From contig JBBREP010000003.1 of NCBI GenBank assembly GCA_038202885.1, positions 1-64,000 of the forward strand: a DNA stretch of 64,000 bases, written 5' to 3'. Below the pieces are notes generated by a model. The model saw only the letters and a list, made by a program, of their open reading frames with translations, ran no database searches and was not told the DNA's origin. The position numbers and the translations under genes were made by a program. This document shows positions 25,345 through 34,575 of the stretch, one piece after another (within the stretch, counting starts at the first letter, position 1; each line of letters begins with the position of its first letter). Origin of the DNA: JBBREP01 sp038202885 (lineage in GTDB: Bacteria > Actinomycetota > Acidimicrobiia > IMCC26256 > PALSA-610).

Positions 25345-27394
25345 CCCGGCGCCGTAACGCCACCGCCGTGCCGCCGTCGCCGGAATCGACCTGTGCTTCG
25401 TCGACGAGTTGCTGAAGGAGCGCGTGGCCCCGGCCGCCACCCACGTCGCGAGGGGCGCGCCAACGGCCGCGATCGCGGATCTCGACCGTGATGTCGGCCA
25501 CCGACGGATCGCCGTCGCGAGCGACATCGCCGCGGATCTCGAGCGGGCCCGACGTGCCGGGTGGGTACGCGTGCTCGACGACGTTGGCCGCGCATTCGCC
25601 GATCGCCAACACGAGTTCGGAGGCGGCTGGTTCGCCACACCCGACGTGGCGCAACCAGCGGCGAAGATCGGTGCGGATGCCACCGAGGCGATCTGCCTTC
25701 GCTTCGATCACGGTCTCAAAATGATCGGACGCGAGGTCGCGGCGCACGAGCAACAGCGCAAGGTCATCATCGGGCTGCAACGCCTCGGTGACGGTCGCTT
25801 CGAGCGCGTCGGCGAACCGTTCGAGGTCGTCGGTGGGGTCATAGTTGCCCACGCCGGCCTTGAGGCGGGCCAGACCGGCGTTCAGTGATTCCGTGCGGCG
25901 CTCGACCAGGCCGTCGGTATAGAGGACCATCACGCCGCCGACCGCGAGGTGCGCAGATTCGGAGTGAAACGTTGCGTTCGGGCTCAGACCGATCGGGCGG
26001 CCGAGTCGCGCGCCGTGGAATGCAACGTTGCCGTCGGGGTCGCGCACGACGACGGGCAAATGGCCCGCCGTGGTGATCGTGAGACCGCCTTCGTGCAGGT
26101 CGCAGACCACGAGCGCCAGCGTCGCGGTGGTGCGGCCGGGTTGGCGGCAGAGATAGCGATTCAGGCGGGTGAGCAGCCGGACCGGGTCGCTTTCATCGAT
26201 CGCATAGGCCCGCAGAGAATGGCGAATGGTGCTCATCGCCACGGCGGCATCGATGCCGTGGCCGACAACATCGCCAATCGCGAACGCCACTCGACCGTCC
26301 GGGAGGCGGATTACGTCGTACCAGTCGCCGCCGATGCGACGTCCGCTCGATGGGCGGTAACGCACGGCAATGTCGGTGCCGGAGATGTTCGGCAGGCTCT
26401 CGGGGAGCAGGGCGCGTTGGAGCCGTTCGGCAATGAAGTGCTCATCTTCGAATTGGATGGCGTTGGCCAGCGCTCCGCTCACGCGTGAGACGAGGTCGCG
26501 TGCGAACAATTCGTCCTCAGCGCCAAACGCTCGGCCCGACGATGGGTGATATCCGAAGAGCACGGCTCCAAAGGTGCCGTGCTTGTCGTGGAGCGGCGCG
26601 CACAGCACAGCACGTATACCAGCGCTGACGGCGGCTTCCTGGCGACGTCCGTCGTCGACGCGCCGCGTGAGTGTGCGGTCGAGGTCGTTGATACGGATGA
26701 TGCTCGTCATGCGCATTGCTTCGGCCGGCGGCGAGGCCGCGTTCGCCTCGATGGGAATGTCGCACAGCGGACGGAGCGCCGCGTCGATCGTGTCATCATT
26801 CGTGAAATAGCGCCGCAACCACAGGTTGCCATCGGCACCGCGCAGATAGACAGCGCACACGTCGCCGAACGCGGGCACGACCATACGAGCGAACGCCTCC
26901 ATCCGGGGCCGTACCGCAAGGGTCACGTTGACGAGGTCGCTGGCGCGGCTGAGCAGATCAAGGCGCTGACGCAGCAGCGCCGAAGCCTGTTCTGCCACGC
27001 GGTGTGGCGTGACATCTTGCAACAGCACGACGACGTAGTGCGAGCCGTGATCGTCGGTGATCGCGGTGCCACTGGCGGCTGCAGTACCGAGCGTTCCGTC
27101 AGCGCGATGGAACTGGAGCTCGGTCTGCGCGTCGCTGATGGCGCCGTGCAACAACTCGTTGAAGGCTGTGGTGATCCGGTCGCGATCGGGTTCGGCAACA
27201 AACGACAATAGGGGAGTGCCATTGACCGCACCGCGCTCCACGCCCGTCATTGCCGCAAACGCATCGTTCGTGTCGACGATGTCGCCTTCGGCTGACACGA
27301 CGGCGAACGCCACGCCAGAGTACGTGAAGACGCGCCGAAACGGCACGTCGGCTGGGACGTCGAGCGTGGTTCGGGGAACGTCGGCCGACGTCAT
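25316..27394 (-). CDS. PAS-GAF-SpoIIE phosphatase fused to an HATPase kinase domain
   Basis: A 692-aa regulator joining phosphatase and kinase in one chain. PAS (about 20-135, GVAFAVVSAEGDIVDTNDAF), GAF (150-320) and SpoIIE/PP2C (330-560; GGDWYDVIRLPDG, GDVVGHGIDAA, LYTDGLVERR, PDDDLALLLV) are followed by an RsbW-like HATPase (570-690). The kinase part has an intact N-box (GECAANVVEHAY), a DRG turn and GGGRGHALLQQLVDE, GTAVALRR. It can therefore act both ways on STAS proteins. A STAS gene lies 2 bp upstream and is surely co-expressed. ATG 27394 was chosen; a longer form would overlap the STAS gene. Confidence 0.88.
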   Translation of the reverse strand: MTSADVPRTTLDVPADVPFRRVFTYSGVAFAVVSAEGDIVDTNDAFAAMTGVERGAVNGTPLLSFVAEPDRDRITTAFNELLHGAISDAQTELQFHRADGTLGTAAASGTAITDDHGSHYVVVLLQDVTPHRVAEQASALLRQRLDLLSRASDLVNVTLAVRPRMEAFARMVVPAFGDVCAVYLRGADGNLWLRRYFTNDDTIDAALRPLCDIPIEANAASPPAEAMRMTSIIRINDLDRTLTRRVDDGRRQEAAVSAGIRAVLCAPLHDKHGTFGAVLFGYHPSSGRAFGAEDELFARDLVSRVSGALANAIQFEDEHFIAERLQRALLPESLPNISGTDIAVRYRPSSGRRIGGDWYDVIRLPDGRVAFAIGDVVGHGIDAAVAMSTIRHSLRAYAIDESDPVRLLTRLNRYLCRQPGRTTATLALVVCDLHEGGLTITTAGHLPVVVRDPDGNVAFHGARLGRPIGLSPNATFHSESAHLAVGGVMVLYTDGLVERRTESLNAGLARLKAGVGNYDPTDDLERFADALEATVTEALQPDDDLALLLVRRDLASDHFETVIEAKADRLGGIRTDLRRWLRHVGCGEPAASELVLAIGECAANVVEHAYPPGTSGPLEIRGDVARDGDPSVADITVEIRDRGRWRAPRDVGGGRGHALLQQLVDEAQVDSGDGGTAVALRRRVTLAPAVGP

Positions 27395-27396
27395 GA

Positions 27397-27756
27397 TCAA
27401 GACTGGGACGACGCCGCGAGCGCGGCAGGCAGGTCGGAGCAACAGTCGATGTGCCGCAGCACGCCCGTGAGATCGAGGACGCGGTGCACGAAGCCATCCT
27501 CCGGCACGACGAGTCGCAGCGGGATGCGACGAACCGACAACTGCTCGTCGATCTCGAACAACATCCTGATGCCGGAACTGTCGAGGTAACGGGTCGGGCT
27601 GAGGTCGACGATGACCGCTCCGGGATCGTCGCCGGACGCCGCAAGAATCTCGTCGCGGATCTCGTCGACGTTGGCCAGGTCGATCTCGCCGACGATGGCG
27701 AGCACGACCACGTCACCGTGGGTGTCGATCAACGAAACTTCGGCGGCGTTCGGCAT
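27397..27756 (-). CDS. STAS-domain anti-sigma factor antagonist
   Basis: A 119-aa SpoIIAA-like protein: VVVLAIVGEIDLANVDEIRDEIL, then AVIVDLSPTRYLDSSGIRMLF with the DSSG serine near 64, and VHRVLDLTGVLRHIDCC. It is the upstream partner of the phosphatase-kinase fusion (2-bp gap) and very likely its direct substrate. Together they make a self-contained switch that could feed into the sigma factor at 23025 or another anti-sigma pair elsewhere. Confidence 0.88.
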   Translation of the reverse strand: MPNAAEVSLIDTHGDVVVLAIVGEIDLANVDEIRDEILAASGDDPGAVIVDLSPTRYLDSSGIRMLFEIDEQLSVRRIPLRLVVPEDGFVHRVLDLTGVLRHIDCCSDLPAALAASSQS

Positions 27757-27928
27757 GGCCAGACGTTACGACGAGCGTGGTCGAGCCGGGAGGCTTGCCA
27801 TCGGTTCGCCACGTTGCGACGCCATGGGAGCGTGGAGGTCGACCATCATGGCCAGGGCTACCCCGAACCGCGCGAGTCCAAACCGGATTGCTTGTGTGCG
27901 GATCCTCGAACGACGCAACAACCCCGGG

Positions 27929-28210
27929 TTAGGACAACCCGATGCTCGTCGCGAGAGGGCTGGTGTCGGCGATGACAACGACCGGCCCGAAGGCGTCGCT
28001 TCCTGACGGTGGTGGGGGCACGATCGTGGTCACCTCGGTCACGTCGATCGCGTTGGTTCGCGGGGTCGTCGCCGTGACCTTGGCGAGATCGCCGACGCGG
28101 CGACTGCCCATCACGTGGCCTAATCGAGGTCCGCCGGTCCCAGCCAGGAAGTGGCGGTAGGCGTAGGGCGATCCTGGGCGCGCATCGAACATCGGCAATC
28201 CTTGCGTCAT
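27929..28210 (-). CDS. Possible small hypothetical protein
   Basis: A 93-aa frame (MTQGLPMFDARPGSPYAY...) in the 605-bp stretch 27757-28361, which otherwise holds no clear gene. It is Thr/Val/Pro-rich in the second half, has no recognisable domain and no strong ribosome-binding site. Competing frames exist on both strands. It could be a real short gene or chance coding in GC-rich DNA. In 27757-27928 and 28211-28361 I see nothing beyond a small GGGTT/AACCC hairpin at 27926-27940. Confidence 0.3.
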   Translation of the reverse strand: MTQGLPMFDARPGSPYAYRHFLAGTGGPRLGHVMGSRRVGDLAKVTATTPRTNAIDVTEVTTIVPPPPSGSDAFGPVVVIADTSPLATSIGLS

Positions 28211-28361
28211 CGGGACGCATCACCGGGGTCCGGAGCAATGCTTGGCGAAACGAAACCGGCACCGTAGCAAGGCGCGAGCCGGCGTGCACCTAGGTCGTTT
28301 GGCCCAATCTTCTTGGCGGAGATCGGCGATATTCGATGGCGCTCGTCTGCGCGGGGCGAAT

Positions 28362-30131
28362 CTACGTGCGGTGGGCGAGCGCGGGGTCGATCTCGAGGGA
28401 TTCGAGTGGCGTGCGCACCTCGGTCTCTGACCCAGAGGTATTCGCAACGTTTGGGATGAGGAACGACAGCAGCGCACCGATCGCCACCACAATGATCGCA
28501 AACATCAGTGCGAAACGTGTGGCCGACGCCACGCTGAGCTGGACCAGGTGCTGGAGGACCGACGCATCGTGCGGGCTCGCCGAGGCCGGCGGCGTATAGC
28601 TCGTGCCCAGCGCGTGCACCCCGGCGATTGCGTGTGCCTTCACTGCCGCGGGCAGGTTCGCACCGCGAATCCGGCTGGTGGCCTGGTGCAAGGTTTGCAC
28701 GACGAGCAGCGAACCGATCACTGCCACGCCGAGTGCCGCACCGACCTGGCGCATGGTCGTGTTCGTGCCGCTCGCGACTCCTGAGCTCTCCTTCGGAATC
28801 TCCGACAGCACGACGTTGGTGAGCTGGGCGCCGGCGAAGCCAATGCCGATCCCGTAGAACGCAAGGCCTGGGAGCAGTCGCAACGCCGTGATGTCGAGCG
28901 AGATGGAGTGGAGGATGAACGCGAGCCCGAGCACGTAGGAGCACAGGCCGATCCGGACCACTGCCGTCGCGCCGATCCTGCGGATCGGGCGGCCGCCAAG
29001 CTGGGCGCCGGCAATGATGAACAAACCAGTCGGGAGCTGCCAGAGACCGTTCTCTTGCGCGGTCAAGTGCTTTGCCTGTTGGAGGAAAATCGGCAATACG
29101 AAACTCAAGCCGAGCTGGCCCATCGACAGCACGACACTCGTCAACATCCCGTACCGGTAGGTGCGGAATCCGAAGTGCGCGATCTCAAAGAGCGGGTCGC
29201 CGTTCCTGCGTTCCTTGGCGCGCTCGAAGAAACCGAAACAGGTGAGCAACGCGATCGCGGCGACGAGCACCACGGGCGTGATCGCAATCGGGCGTGAGGT
29301 CGGCCAGACGACTGTGTGTCCGATCGTGAACTGGTCGATCGGAGTCCACCAACCGTAGGTACCGCCCTCGCTCAACGCGAAGACGAACAGGAACAGACCC
29401 GCCGACACCATCGCGGCGCCGGCCACGTCGACTCGCGGTCGCCGAACGGGTGGTGCCCCGGCTCGTTTCATGTACAAGAGCGCGCCGATCATGGCAAGCG
29501 GAGCGATGATGACGTTGATGCGGAACGACCAACGCCACGAGTAGTTGGTGGTGAGGAACCCGCCGACGAGCGGGCCGCATGCCGCGGCGACGCCAGCAGT
29601 GGCGCCCCATGCCGCGAACGCCGTCGCTCGTTCTCGGCCGCGGAAGGTCACCGACAAGATGGCGAGGGTCGCGGGCAGCATCAGTGATGCACCCAGCCCT
29701 TCGATCAGGGCCTCGCCGACGATGAGTTGCGGCACCGATGTGGCCACCGACGCGAGCAGCGATCCGGTGCCAAACAATGCCGCGCCGGCGATGAACACGC
29801 GCCGATGCCCGTAGATGTCGCCGAGCCGTCCGCCGATGATCAGGAACGTCGCGAACGTGAGCGCGTAGCCGGTCACGACCCATTGGAGGCTGGGCAGCGT
29901 GGTATGCAGGTCGCGCAGGATCGTGGGGATGGCGACGTTCAGGATCGTGCTGTCGAGCACCACGATGAACGCGGCCATGATGGCGACGATGAGTGCGATC
30001 CAACGTCCTGGGTCGAGCCGTGGTTCGTCGTCCAGCGAGGCAAAGGCTCTCGCGTCGGGCTGGTTCGGCGCCACCGGACCGCCGGGCAGGGGCGGGACGA
30101 CCGCGGTGGATTCTTCGTCGACGGTGGTCAT
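28362..30131 (-). CDS. MFS efflux transporter, DHA2 (EmrB/QacA) type
   Basis: A 589-aa integral membrane drug:H+ antiporter with about 14 predicted helices. The first helix carries the DHA2 signature FIVVLDSTILNVAIPTI; the conserved cytoplasmic loop GGRLGDIYGHRR follows and then GASLMLPATLAIL. The 40-residue N-terminus is Pro/Ala-rich and cytoplasmic. It is translationally coupled to the upstream TetR gene (ATGA overlap 30128-30131) and so is probably repressed by it. The substrate is unknown, most likely a hydrophobic toxic compound. Confidence 0.9.
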   Translation of the reverse strand: MTTVDEESTAVVPPLPGGPVAPNQPDARAFASLDDEPRLDPGRWIALIVAIMAAFIVVLDSTILNVAIPTILRDLHTTLPSLQWVVTGYALTFATFLIIGGRLGDIYGHRRVFIAGAALFGTGSLLASVATSVPQLIVGEALIEGLGASLMLPATLAILSVTFRGRERATAFAAWGATAGVAAACGPLVGGFLTTNYSWRWSFRINVIIAPLAMIGALLYMKRAGAPPVRRPRVDVAGAAMVSAGLFLFVFALSEGGTYGWWTPIDQFTIGHTVVWPTSRPIAITPVVLVAAIALLTCFGFFERAKERRNGDPLFEIAHFGFRTYRYGMLTSVVLSMGQLGLSFVLPIFLQQAKHLTAQENGLWQLPTGLFIIAGAQLGGRPIRRIGATAVVRIGLCSYVLGLAFILHSISLDITALRLLPGLAFYGIGIGFAGAQLTNVVLSEIPKESSGVASGTNTTMRQVGAALGVAVIGSLLVVQTLHQATSRIRGANLPAAVKAHAIAGVHALGTSYTPPASASPHDASVLQHLVQLSVASATRFALMFAIIVVAIGALLSFLIPNVANTSGSETEVRTPLESLEIDPALAHRT

Positions 30132-30781
30132 CGCTCGCGCCGTTGCAATGATCGTTGTTTCATCCGCCGCAGCTGCGTGAAGTCGAGCGGACGCCCCGGC
30201 AGTGGCGATGCCTCGTTCGGGCGGAGTCCGTCGAGAATGATCCGCACGTAGCGTTCCTGGAGCACGGGTTGGAGGTCACCGAAGACGGCCGTCGCGTGGG
30301 CGACGCCCGAGAACAGCATCGAGACATCGGCCGGTCCGATGTCGGCACGGATTGCCCCTGCGGCCTGCGCTCGCGTCACGAGTTCGGTGACGGCGCGCCG
30401 CAACTCGTCGCGCACGGGAAGCGCCGCAAGCTCGAGTTCGTTCGCCATCTGCTCGGCGAACGCGCGCTGGCGGCGGTGGAATTCGGGGAGGGCCACGAAG
30501 AACCGCTCGAACGCAACGGCGGGGTCGGGCGACTCGAGCGCGAGGCGTGCCCGATCGAGGACCGACTCGTACATCCGCGTCGATACGGCCTCGATGAGCG
30601 CCGTCTTCGTCGGGAAATGGCGGCACACCGTGCCGACGCCGACACCGGCGCGGCGGGCGACGTCGTCGAGCTGGGCCTTCAGGCCGCACTCGGCGAAGGC
30701 CGCCTCGGCGGCGCACAGGACCTTCTCGCGATTGCGGACGGCGTCGGCCCGTTGAGGCCGCCCGGTAGTAAACGGAGTCAC
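30128..30781 (-). CDS. TetR family transcriptional regulator
   Basis: A 217-aa repressor. The N-terminal HTH is at about 20-60 (EAAFAECGLKAQLDDVARRAGVGVGTVCRHFPTKTALIEAV), typical of TetR. The C-terminal ligand-binding half (FERFFVALPEFHRRQRAFAEQM) fits the PF02909/SbtR-like type. It starts with GTG at 30781; a perfect TATAAT (30789-30794, minus strand) lies just upstream, implying a leaderless transcript. Its probable operator covers the divergent promoters. It overlaps the MFS gene by 4 bp. Confidence 0.9.
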   Translation of the reverse strand: MTPFTTGRPQRADAVRNREKVLCAAEAAFAECGLKAQLDDVARRAGVGVGTVCRHFPTKTALIEAVSTRMYESVLDRARLALESPDPAVAFERFFVALPEFHRRQRAFAEQMANELELAALPVRDELRRAVTELVTRAQAAGAIRADIGPADVSMLFSGVAHATAVFGDLQPVLQERYVRIILDGLRPNEASPLPGRPLDFTQLRRMKQRSLQRRER

Positions 30782-30799
30782 TACTCCGATTATAGTGAC
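30777..30799. promoter_or_regulatory. TetR operator candidate over divergent promoters
   Basis: GTCACTA (30777-30783) and TAGTGAC (30793-30799) form a perfect inverted repeat with a 9-bp AT-rich spacer. The spacer holds TATAAT (minus, 30789-30794) for the TetR gene and TATAGT (plus, 30791-30796) for the MFS gene starting at 30818. One bound dimer would silence both directions. Confidence 0.75.
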
Positions 30800-30817
30800 C
30801 GTCGTCTAGGCCCGTCG

Positions 30818-32497
30818 ATGCGGCGATACCCGCCGGGAGCACCGTTGCCCATCCCCGTCACCCACGCCGAACTCACCGAACCAGCCGAACCCGAGGCCTA
30901 TGACCGCCGTTGGTGGGCGCTGCCCGCGCTCTGCCTGAGTTTGTTGATTGTGTTCGTGGGGAACTCGAGCCTCAACGTCGCCATCCCGACGCTGTCACGC
31001 GATCTGCACGCCACGGAGTCGCAACTGCAGTGGGTCGTCGCGATCTACTCGCTGGTGTTCGCCGGCTTGTTGTTCACCACAGGCGCACTCGGCGACCGCT
31101 TCGGGCGCAAAGGGGCGCTGCAGAGCGGGTTGGTGTTGTTCGCCATCAGCGCCGTGCTCGCGTCACAAGCCACCGGGATGGGACAACTCATCGCGTGTCG
31201 CGCGCTCATGGGCGCGGCGGCGGCCTTGATCATGCCGTCGACGCTTTCGATCATCATCAATATTTTCCCGGCGCACGAACGGCCGAAGGCCATCGCGATC
31301 TGGGCCAGCGTCACCGGCGCGGCCGGTGCCCTCGGTCCGGTCGCGAGCGGGTTGCTGCTCGGCCACTTCTGGTTCGGGTCGATCTTTTTGATCAACGTGC
31401 CCGTGATCGCGATCGCACTCGTGTTCGGCAAGTTCGTCATACCAAAATCGCGCGATCCGCACGAGGCTCGCCTCGATCCGATCGGCGCGATGCTGTCGAT
31501 CGTCGGCATCGTTGCTCTTGTCTACGGCCTGATCGAGGCGCCGGACAAGGGCTGGGGGAGCGGGGCCACGCTGGTGGCCTTCGCCGTCGCTGTTGTCGTG
31601 CTCTTCGGTTTCGTCGCGTGGGAGTTGCACGTCGAAGAGCCGATGCTCGACATGCACTACTTCCGGCTCCCTGCGTTCAGTACAGGCACGGGTGGCATGA
31701 TCCTCGTGTTCGTGTCGATGTACGGCGTGATGTTCCTGATTTCGCAGTATTTCCAGCTTGTTCTGGACTACAGCGCGCTGTCGGCCGCGTTGCGGCTCAT
31801 GCCGATCGCAGCGATCATGCTCGTGGTCGCGCCCTTGACGCCGCGTCTCAGCGCACGCTTCGGCGCGCACCGTGTCGTGTCGTTTGGGATGATCGCCATC
31901 GCCACCGGGTTGTCGCTGTTCCGGGGGCTTACGGTGCACACTCCGTATGCCTACGTCGTGCTGTGCGTGGTGCCACTCACCACCGGGATTGCGATGACGA
32001 TGTCGCCCATGACGGCATCGATCATGATGGCCGTCCCTGCTCGCCGGGCCGGCGCCGGCTCTGCGATGAACGACGCCACGCGTGAACTCGGCGCGGCCCT
32101 CGGCATCGCCATCCTCGGCAGCGTGGCCGCGTCGCACTACGCCAGCGCGATCGCTCCGTTCCTGCGAGGGTTGAACCCGGCCGATGCGTCCGCCGCGCGC
32201 ACGTCGATCGCGGGTGCGTTGCGGGTGGCGTCGAAGTTGCCGAGCGGCGCGGGTGCAGTCCTGACCGACGCAGCCCGGCATTCCTTCGTCACCGGCGTGC
32301 ATCTCGCAGTCACGGTCGGCGCGCTGCTCGCCACGTTCAGTTCGGTGATCGTCTACCGCTACCTGCCGCACTCGCTCACCGGCACCGGCGCGATGCGGGG
32401 CGCGGGTGCGGCACTCGAGGAAGCGGCCGAGTTCGGCCTCGCGGGAACGCCGCCGATGTTCGCCGATTCAGCCACCGACGAGGAACGTTCGGCCTAG
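30818..32497 (+). CDS. MFS efflux transporter, DHA2 type
   Basis: A 559-aa membrane transporter with about 14 helices, similar in type to the divergent one at 28362 but clearly a separate gene. The first helix has LIVFVGNSSLNVAIPTLSRDL, followed by TTGALGDRFGRKGAL (motif A) and RALMGAAAALIMPSTLSII (motif C region). The C-terminal 45 residues are hydrophilic. I chose ATG 30818, 22 bp after the -10-like TATAGT. It shares the TetR operator region, so both pumps may respond to the same inducer. The substrate is unknown. Confidence 0.9.
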   Translation: MRRYPPGAPLPIPVTHAELTEPAEPEAYDRRWWALPALCLSLLIVFVGNSSLNVAIPTLSRDLHATESQLQWVVAIYSLVFAGLLFTTGALGDRFGRKGALQSGLVLFAISAVLASQATGMGQLIACRALMGAAAALIMPSTLSIIINIFPAHERPKAIAIWASVTGAAGALGPVASGLLLGHFWFGSIFLINVPVIAIALVFGKFVIPKSRDPHEARLDPIGAMLSIVGIVALVYGLIEAPDKGWGSGATLVAFAVAVVVLFGFVAWELHVEEPMLDMHYFRLPAFSTGTGGMILVFVSMYGVMFLISQYFQLVLDYSALSAALRLMPIAAIMLVVAPLTPRLSARFGAHRVVSFGMIAIATGLSLFRGLTVHTPYAYVVLCVVPLTTGIAMTMSPMTASIMMAVPARRAGAGSAMNDATRELGAALGIAILGSVAASHYASAIAPFLRGLNPADASAARTSIAGALRVASKLPSGAGAVLTDAARHSFVTGVHLAVTVGALLATFSSVIVYRYLPHSLTGTGAMRGAGAALEEAAEFGLAGTPPMFADSATDEERSA

Positions 32498-32511
32498 CGC
32501 GGGCCTGACGG

Positions 32512-32566
32512 CCGAGGTTGTGATGGCCCGAGTCGTTGTGCGCCGAGTCGTTATGGCCGAGTAGTT
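32512..32566. repeat. About 15-bp imperfect tandem repeat, four copies
   Basis: The core CCGAGTCGTT (or one-two changes) recurs at 32512, 32528, 32543 and 32557, between the stop of the MFS gene (32497) and the stop of the convergent VOC gene (32565). No function is apparent. Confidence 0.7.
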
Positions 32567-32963
32567 ACGGGCCCTGACGTGACGTGGGGGTGTCGTCGAG
32601 CGTTGGTGGCGTGAGTTGTTCCATGAACTCGAGCCGTATCCCACCTGGAGCGCACACGAACGCGATTCGGCGCGTGCCGAAAGCGCCTTCCACGACGGTT
32701 GGGCCCCAGATCACGTCGTGGCCGACGAGTTGTGCATCGAGGTCGTCGGTGAACAGTGCGGGGTGGAGGAATCCCTCGGCCGGCAGCGTGACGGAATCTT
32801 CGTAGATCGCGTGGGTGAACAACGTGAGCATGACCGGTCCGAGGTACACGTCGGCGCGCTCCGCGTTGTTCCAGTGCATGCGGTCGCGCACTTCGGCCCC
32901 TGCGGCAACGTAGAACGCGCACGCGGCGTCGAGATCGGCGACCTTGATGGCGAGGTTCGCCAT
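32565..32963 (-). CDS. VOC (glyoxalase/bleomycin-resistance fold) protein
   Basis: A 132-aa vicinal-oxygen-chelate fold protein: MANLAIKVADLDAACAFYVAAGAEV is the classic first beta-alpha-beta unit, then a second unit starting at FLHPALFTDDLDAQL and ending GGIRLEFMEQLTPP, which contains the C-terminal metal-ligand Glu. Likely a dioxygenase, isomerase or resistance protein with a metal centre; the substrate is unknown. I chose ATG 32963; the upstream in-frame extension (to 33146) shows no family similarity. It is 50 bp downstream of a secreted-protein gene's start region on the same strand. Confidence 0.8.
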   Translation of the reverse strand: MANLAIKVADLDAACAFYVAAGAEVRDRMHWNNAERADVYLGPVMLTLFTHAIYEDSVTLPAEGFLHPALFTDDLDAQLVGHDVIWGPTVVEGAFGTRRIAFVCAPGGIRLEFMEQLTPPTLDDTPTSRQGP

Positions 32964-33013
32964 CCCTGTGATGGCCACAGCGGCGACTCCAATCGAGTGC
33001 GAGGTCGGCGCCG

Positions 33014-34444
33014 TTACGGCGACCAGGGCGCCGTGACGAACTGGAGCGGCTGCGATGTCTGATTGGCATACTGCGCCGCGCCAGCGGCGGTGCCGCCGGG
33101 GGAGTCGAAGAACATCGTGCGACGCGACACGAACGTGTCGGGGCAACCGTACGCAGGGTCAGTGCACGGAATCGCGCTGTTGACGTAGGTCCCGCTCGAT
33201 CCGTAGGCATACGCGTCGCCCGTGCATTGCGTGTCAGACGGTGTGGAGTCGTCGACGTAGTACGACGTCGTGCTTGCTGGCGTCGTCGAAGCAGTAAGTG
33301 TGTTCGTCTGGGTGAGCGTGCCTTGTGGGCCGGTCACCTGTTCCCACGCCGGCATGCCAGCGGTGAGCGAGTCTGGGTTACCGTCGATCGTGGCACCACC
33401 GGGGTTGAGGTTGTTGCGATAGGTCATGCCGACAGCCGCGGCGCTGTAGTCGAAGAAGTCCATGATCGACGGGATCGCGTGCACCCGTAGGTTCGTGATC
33501 ACGTCTTCACGCCGGTCGTAGAAAATGTGCGTGCGCTGCGTGCTCGGCCCGCTGTTGGCGCCGACGTACGAGCGGATCGCGCGCACGGGTCCGACCTTGT
33601 TGATGACGAACGCGCCTTCGGCCGAGCCGTACGGCCCCGTCGCATCGAATGTGTCCTCGCTGCGGCCGCACACGCTTGGCGCGAACATCGCCTTTTGGCG
33701 GTCGAGGATGTCGACCTTGGTTGCGCCCGCGGCCGTGATCGAGATCTTGTCGGTGAGCCACCGGTCGGCGAAGTGTTGCGTGTACGTGGCGCCGGTGACG
33801 ACGCTGTTCTCGGGGTTTGGCCCCGCGGTACTGCTGTAGGTGGTCTTGTACTTGCCGGACAGCAGCCTGAACGCGTACTTCACGTAGTGGGCCTTGGCCC
33901 CAGGCGGGAGGGCGGCACCTTGTGCCTTGCGGAACAGATACACGTAGCCTTCGCTGCCGGAAACGAGTGGGTCGCTGATGTGGATCTCGACGCCCGTGGT
34001 GGCGATCGTGCCGACCGGCGTCGTACCTCCGGGCGCGTGCGCGCCGGCGTCGCGGGCCATCAACGCGAGCTCGTCGTCGGCATCGAACTTCGGATTCGGG
34101 TCGCGGCCGGTCCATGTGCCGGGCGACGTGTACACGAGCTGGTTCACGAGCCCCGGCTGGCTGCCGTAGAAGCTCGCAGACGGGTTGTTGTAGATCTTCC
34201 CGAAGTTCACCACGGCGCGCTCATCGACCTGGATCGGCACCTGGACCCACGCGCTGCCGCTCCACCGGAACCCGACGATCGTGCCGATCGGGCCGTTCAC
34301 GAGCGTCGGCAGATCGGCGCCAGTGAGCACGACCGGGTCGGACAGTCGGTTGAGCGGGGTCGCCGCGACCGCAGCATCGTGGCCGAGCGACAACGTCGCG
34401 CCCAGGAGTCCCACGGCGGACAAAGCAGCAAGAGTGATGCGCAT
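33014..34444 (-). CDS. Secreted protein of unknown function
   Basis: A 476-aa exported protein. The signal peptide MRITLAALSAVGLLGATLSL ends near AAVAATP (about residue 28). The mature protein starts with PLNRLSDPVVLTGADLPTLV and contains FRWSGSAWVQVPIQVDERAV and NPKFDADDELALMARDAGA, a pattern also seen in large secreted actinobacterial proteins of undefined role. Four Cys in the C-terminal region (TQCTG, IPCTDPAYGCPDTF) suggest disulfide bonds. No catalytic motif is seen. It is divergent from a TetR gene (34611), with 166 bp between. Confidence 0.75.
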   Translation of the reverse strand: MRITLAALSAVGLLGATLSLGHDAAVAATPLNRLSDPVVLTGADLPTLVNGPIGTIVGFRWSGSAWVQVPIQVDERAVVNFGKIYNNPSASFYGSQPGLVNQLVYTSPGTWTGRDPNPKFDADDELALMARDAGAHAPGGTTPVGTIATTGVEIHISDPLVSGSEGYVYLFRKAQGAALPPGAKAHYVKYAFRLLSGKYKTTYSSTAGPNPENSVVTGATYTQHFADRWLTDKISITAAGATKVDILDRQKAMFAPSVCGRSEDTFDATGPYGSAEGAFVINKVGPVRAIRSYVGANSGPSTQRTHIFYDRREDVITNLRVHAIPSIMDFFDYSAAAVGMTYRNNLNPGGATIDGNPDSLTAGMPAWEQVTGPQGTLTQTNTLTASTTPASTTSYYVDDSTPSDTQCTGDAYAYGSSGTYVNSAIPCTDPAYGCPDTFVSRRTMFFDSPGGTAAGAAQYANQTSQPLQFVTAPWSP

Positions 34445-34575
34445 CGTGCGAGTCAACCAGCCCCCACACGGCCGGGGCAAACGTCGTGGTGCGGGTCGGA
34501 ACTGCCCGCGGCCAGATATTGCGCACGACTGGCCCGCGGCCCGACACCAGCCGTCTCGGACCGTCCGAACGATGT

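Noticed and set aside
31163..32371. A 402-aa minus-strand frame opposite the second MFS gene
   Set aside because: His/Asp/Arg-rich shadow; the plus strand encodes a clear 14-helix transporter.
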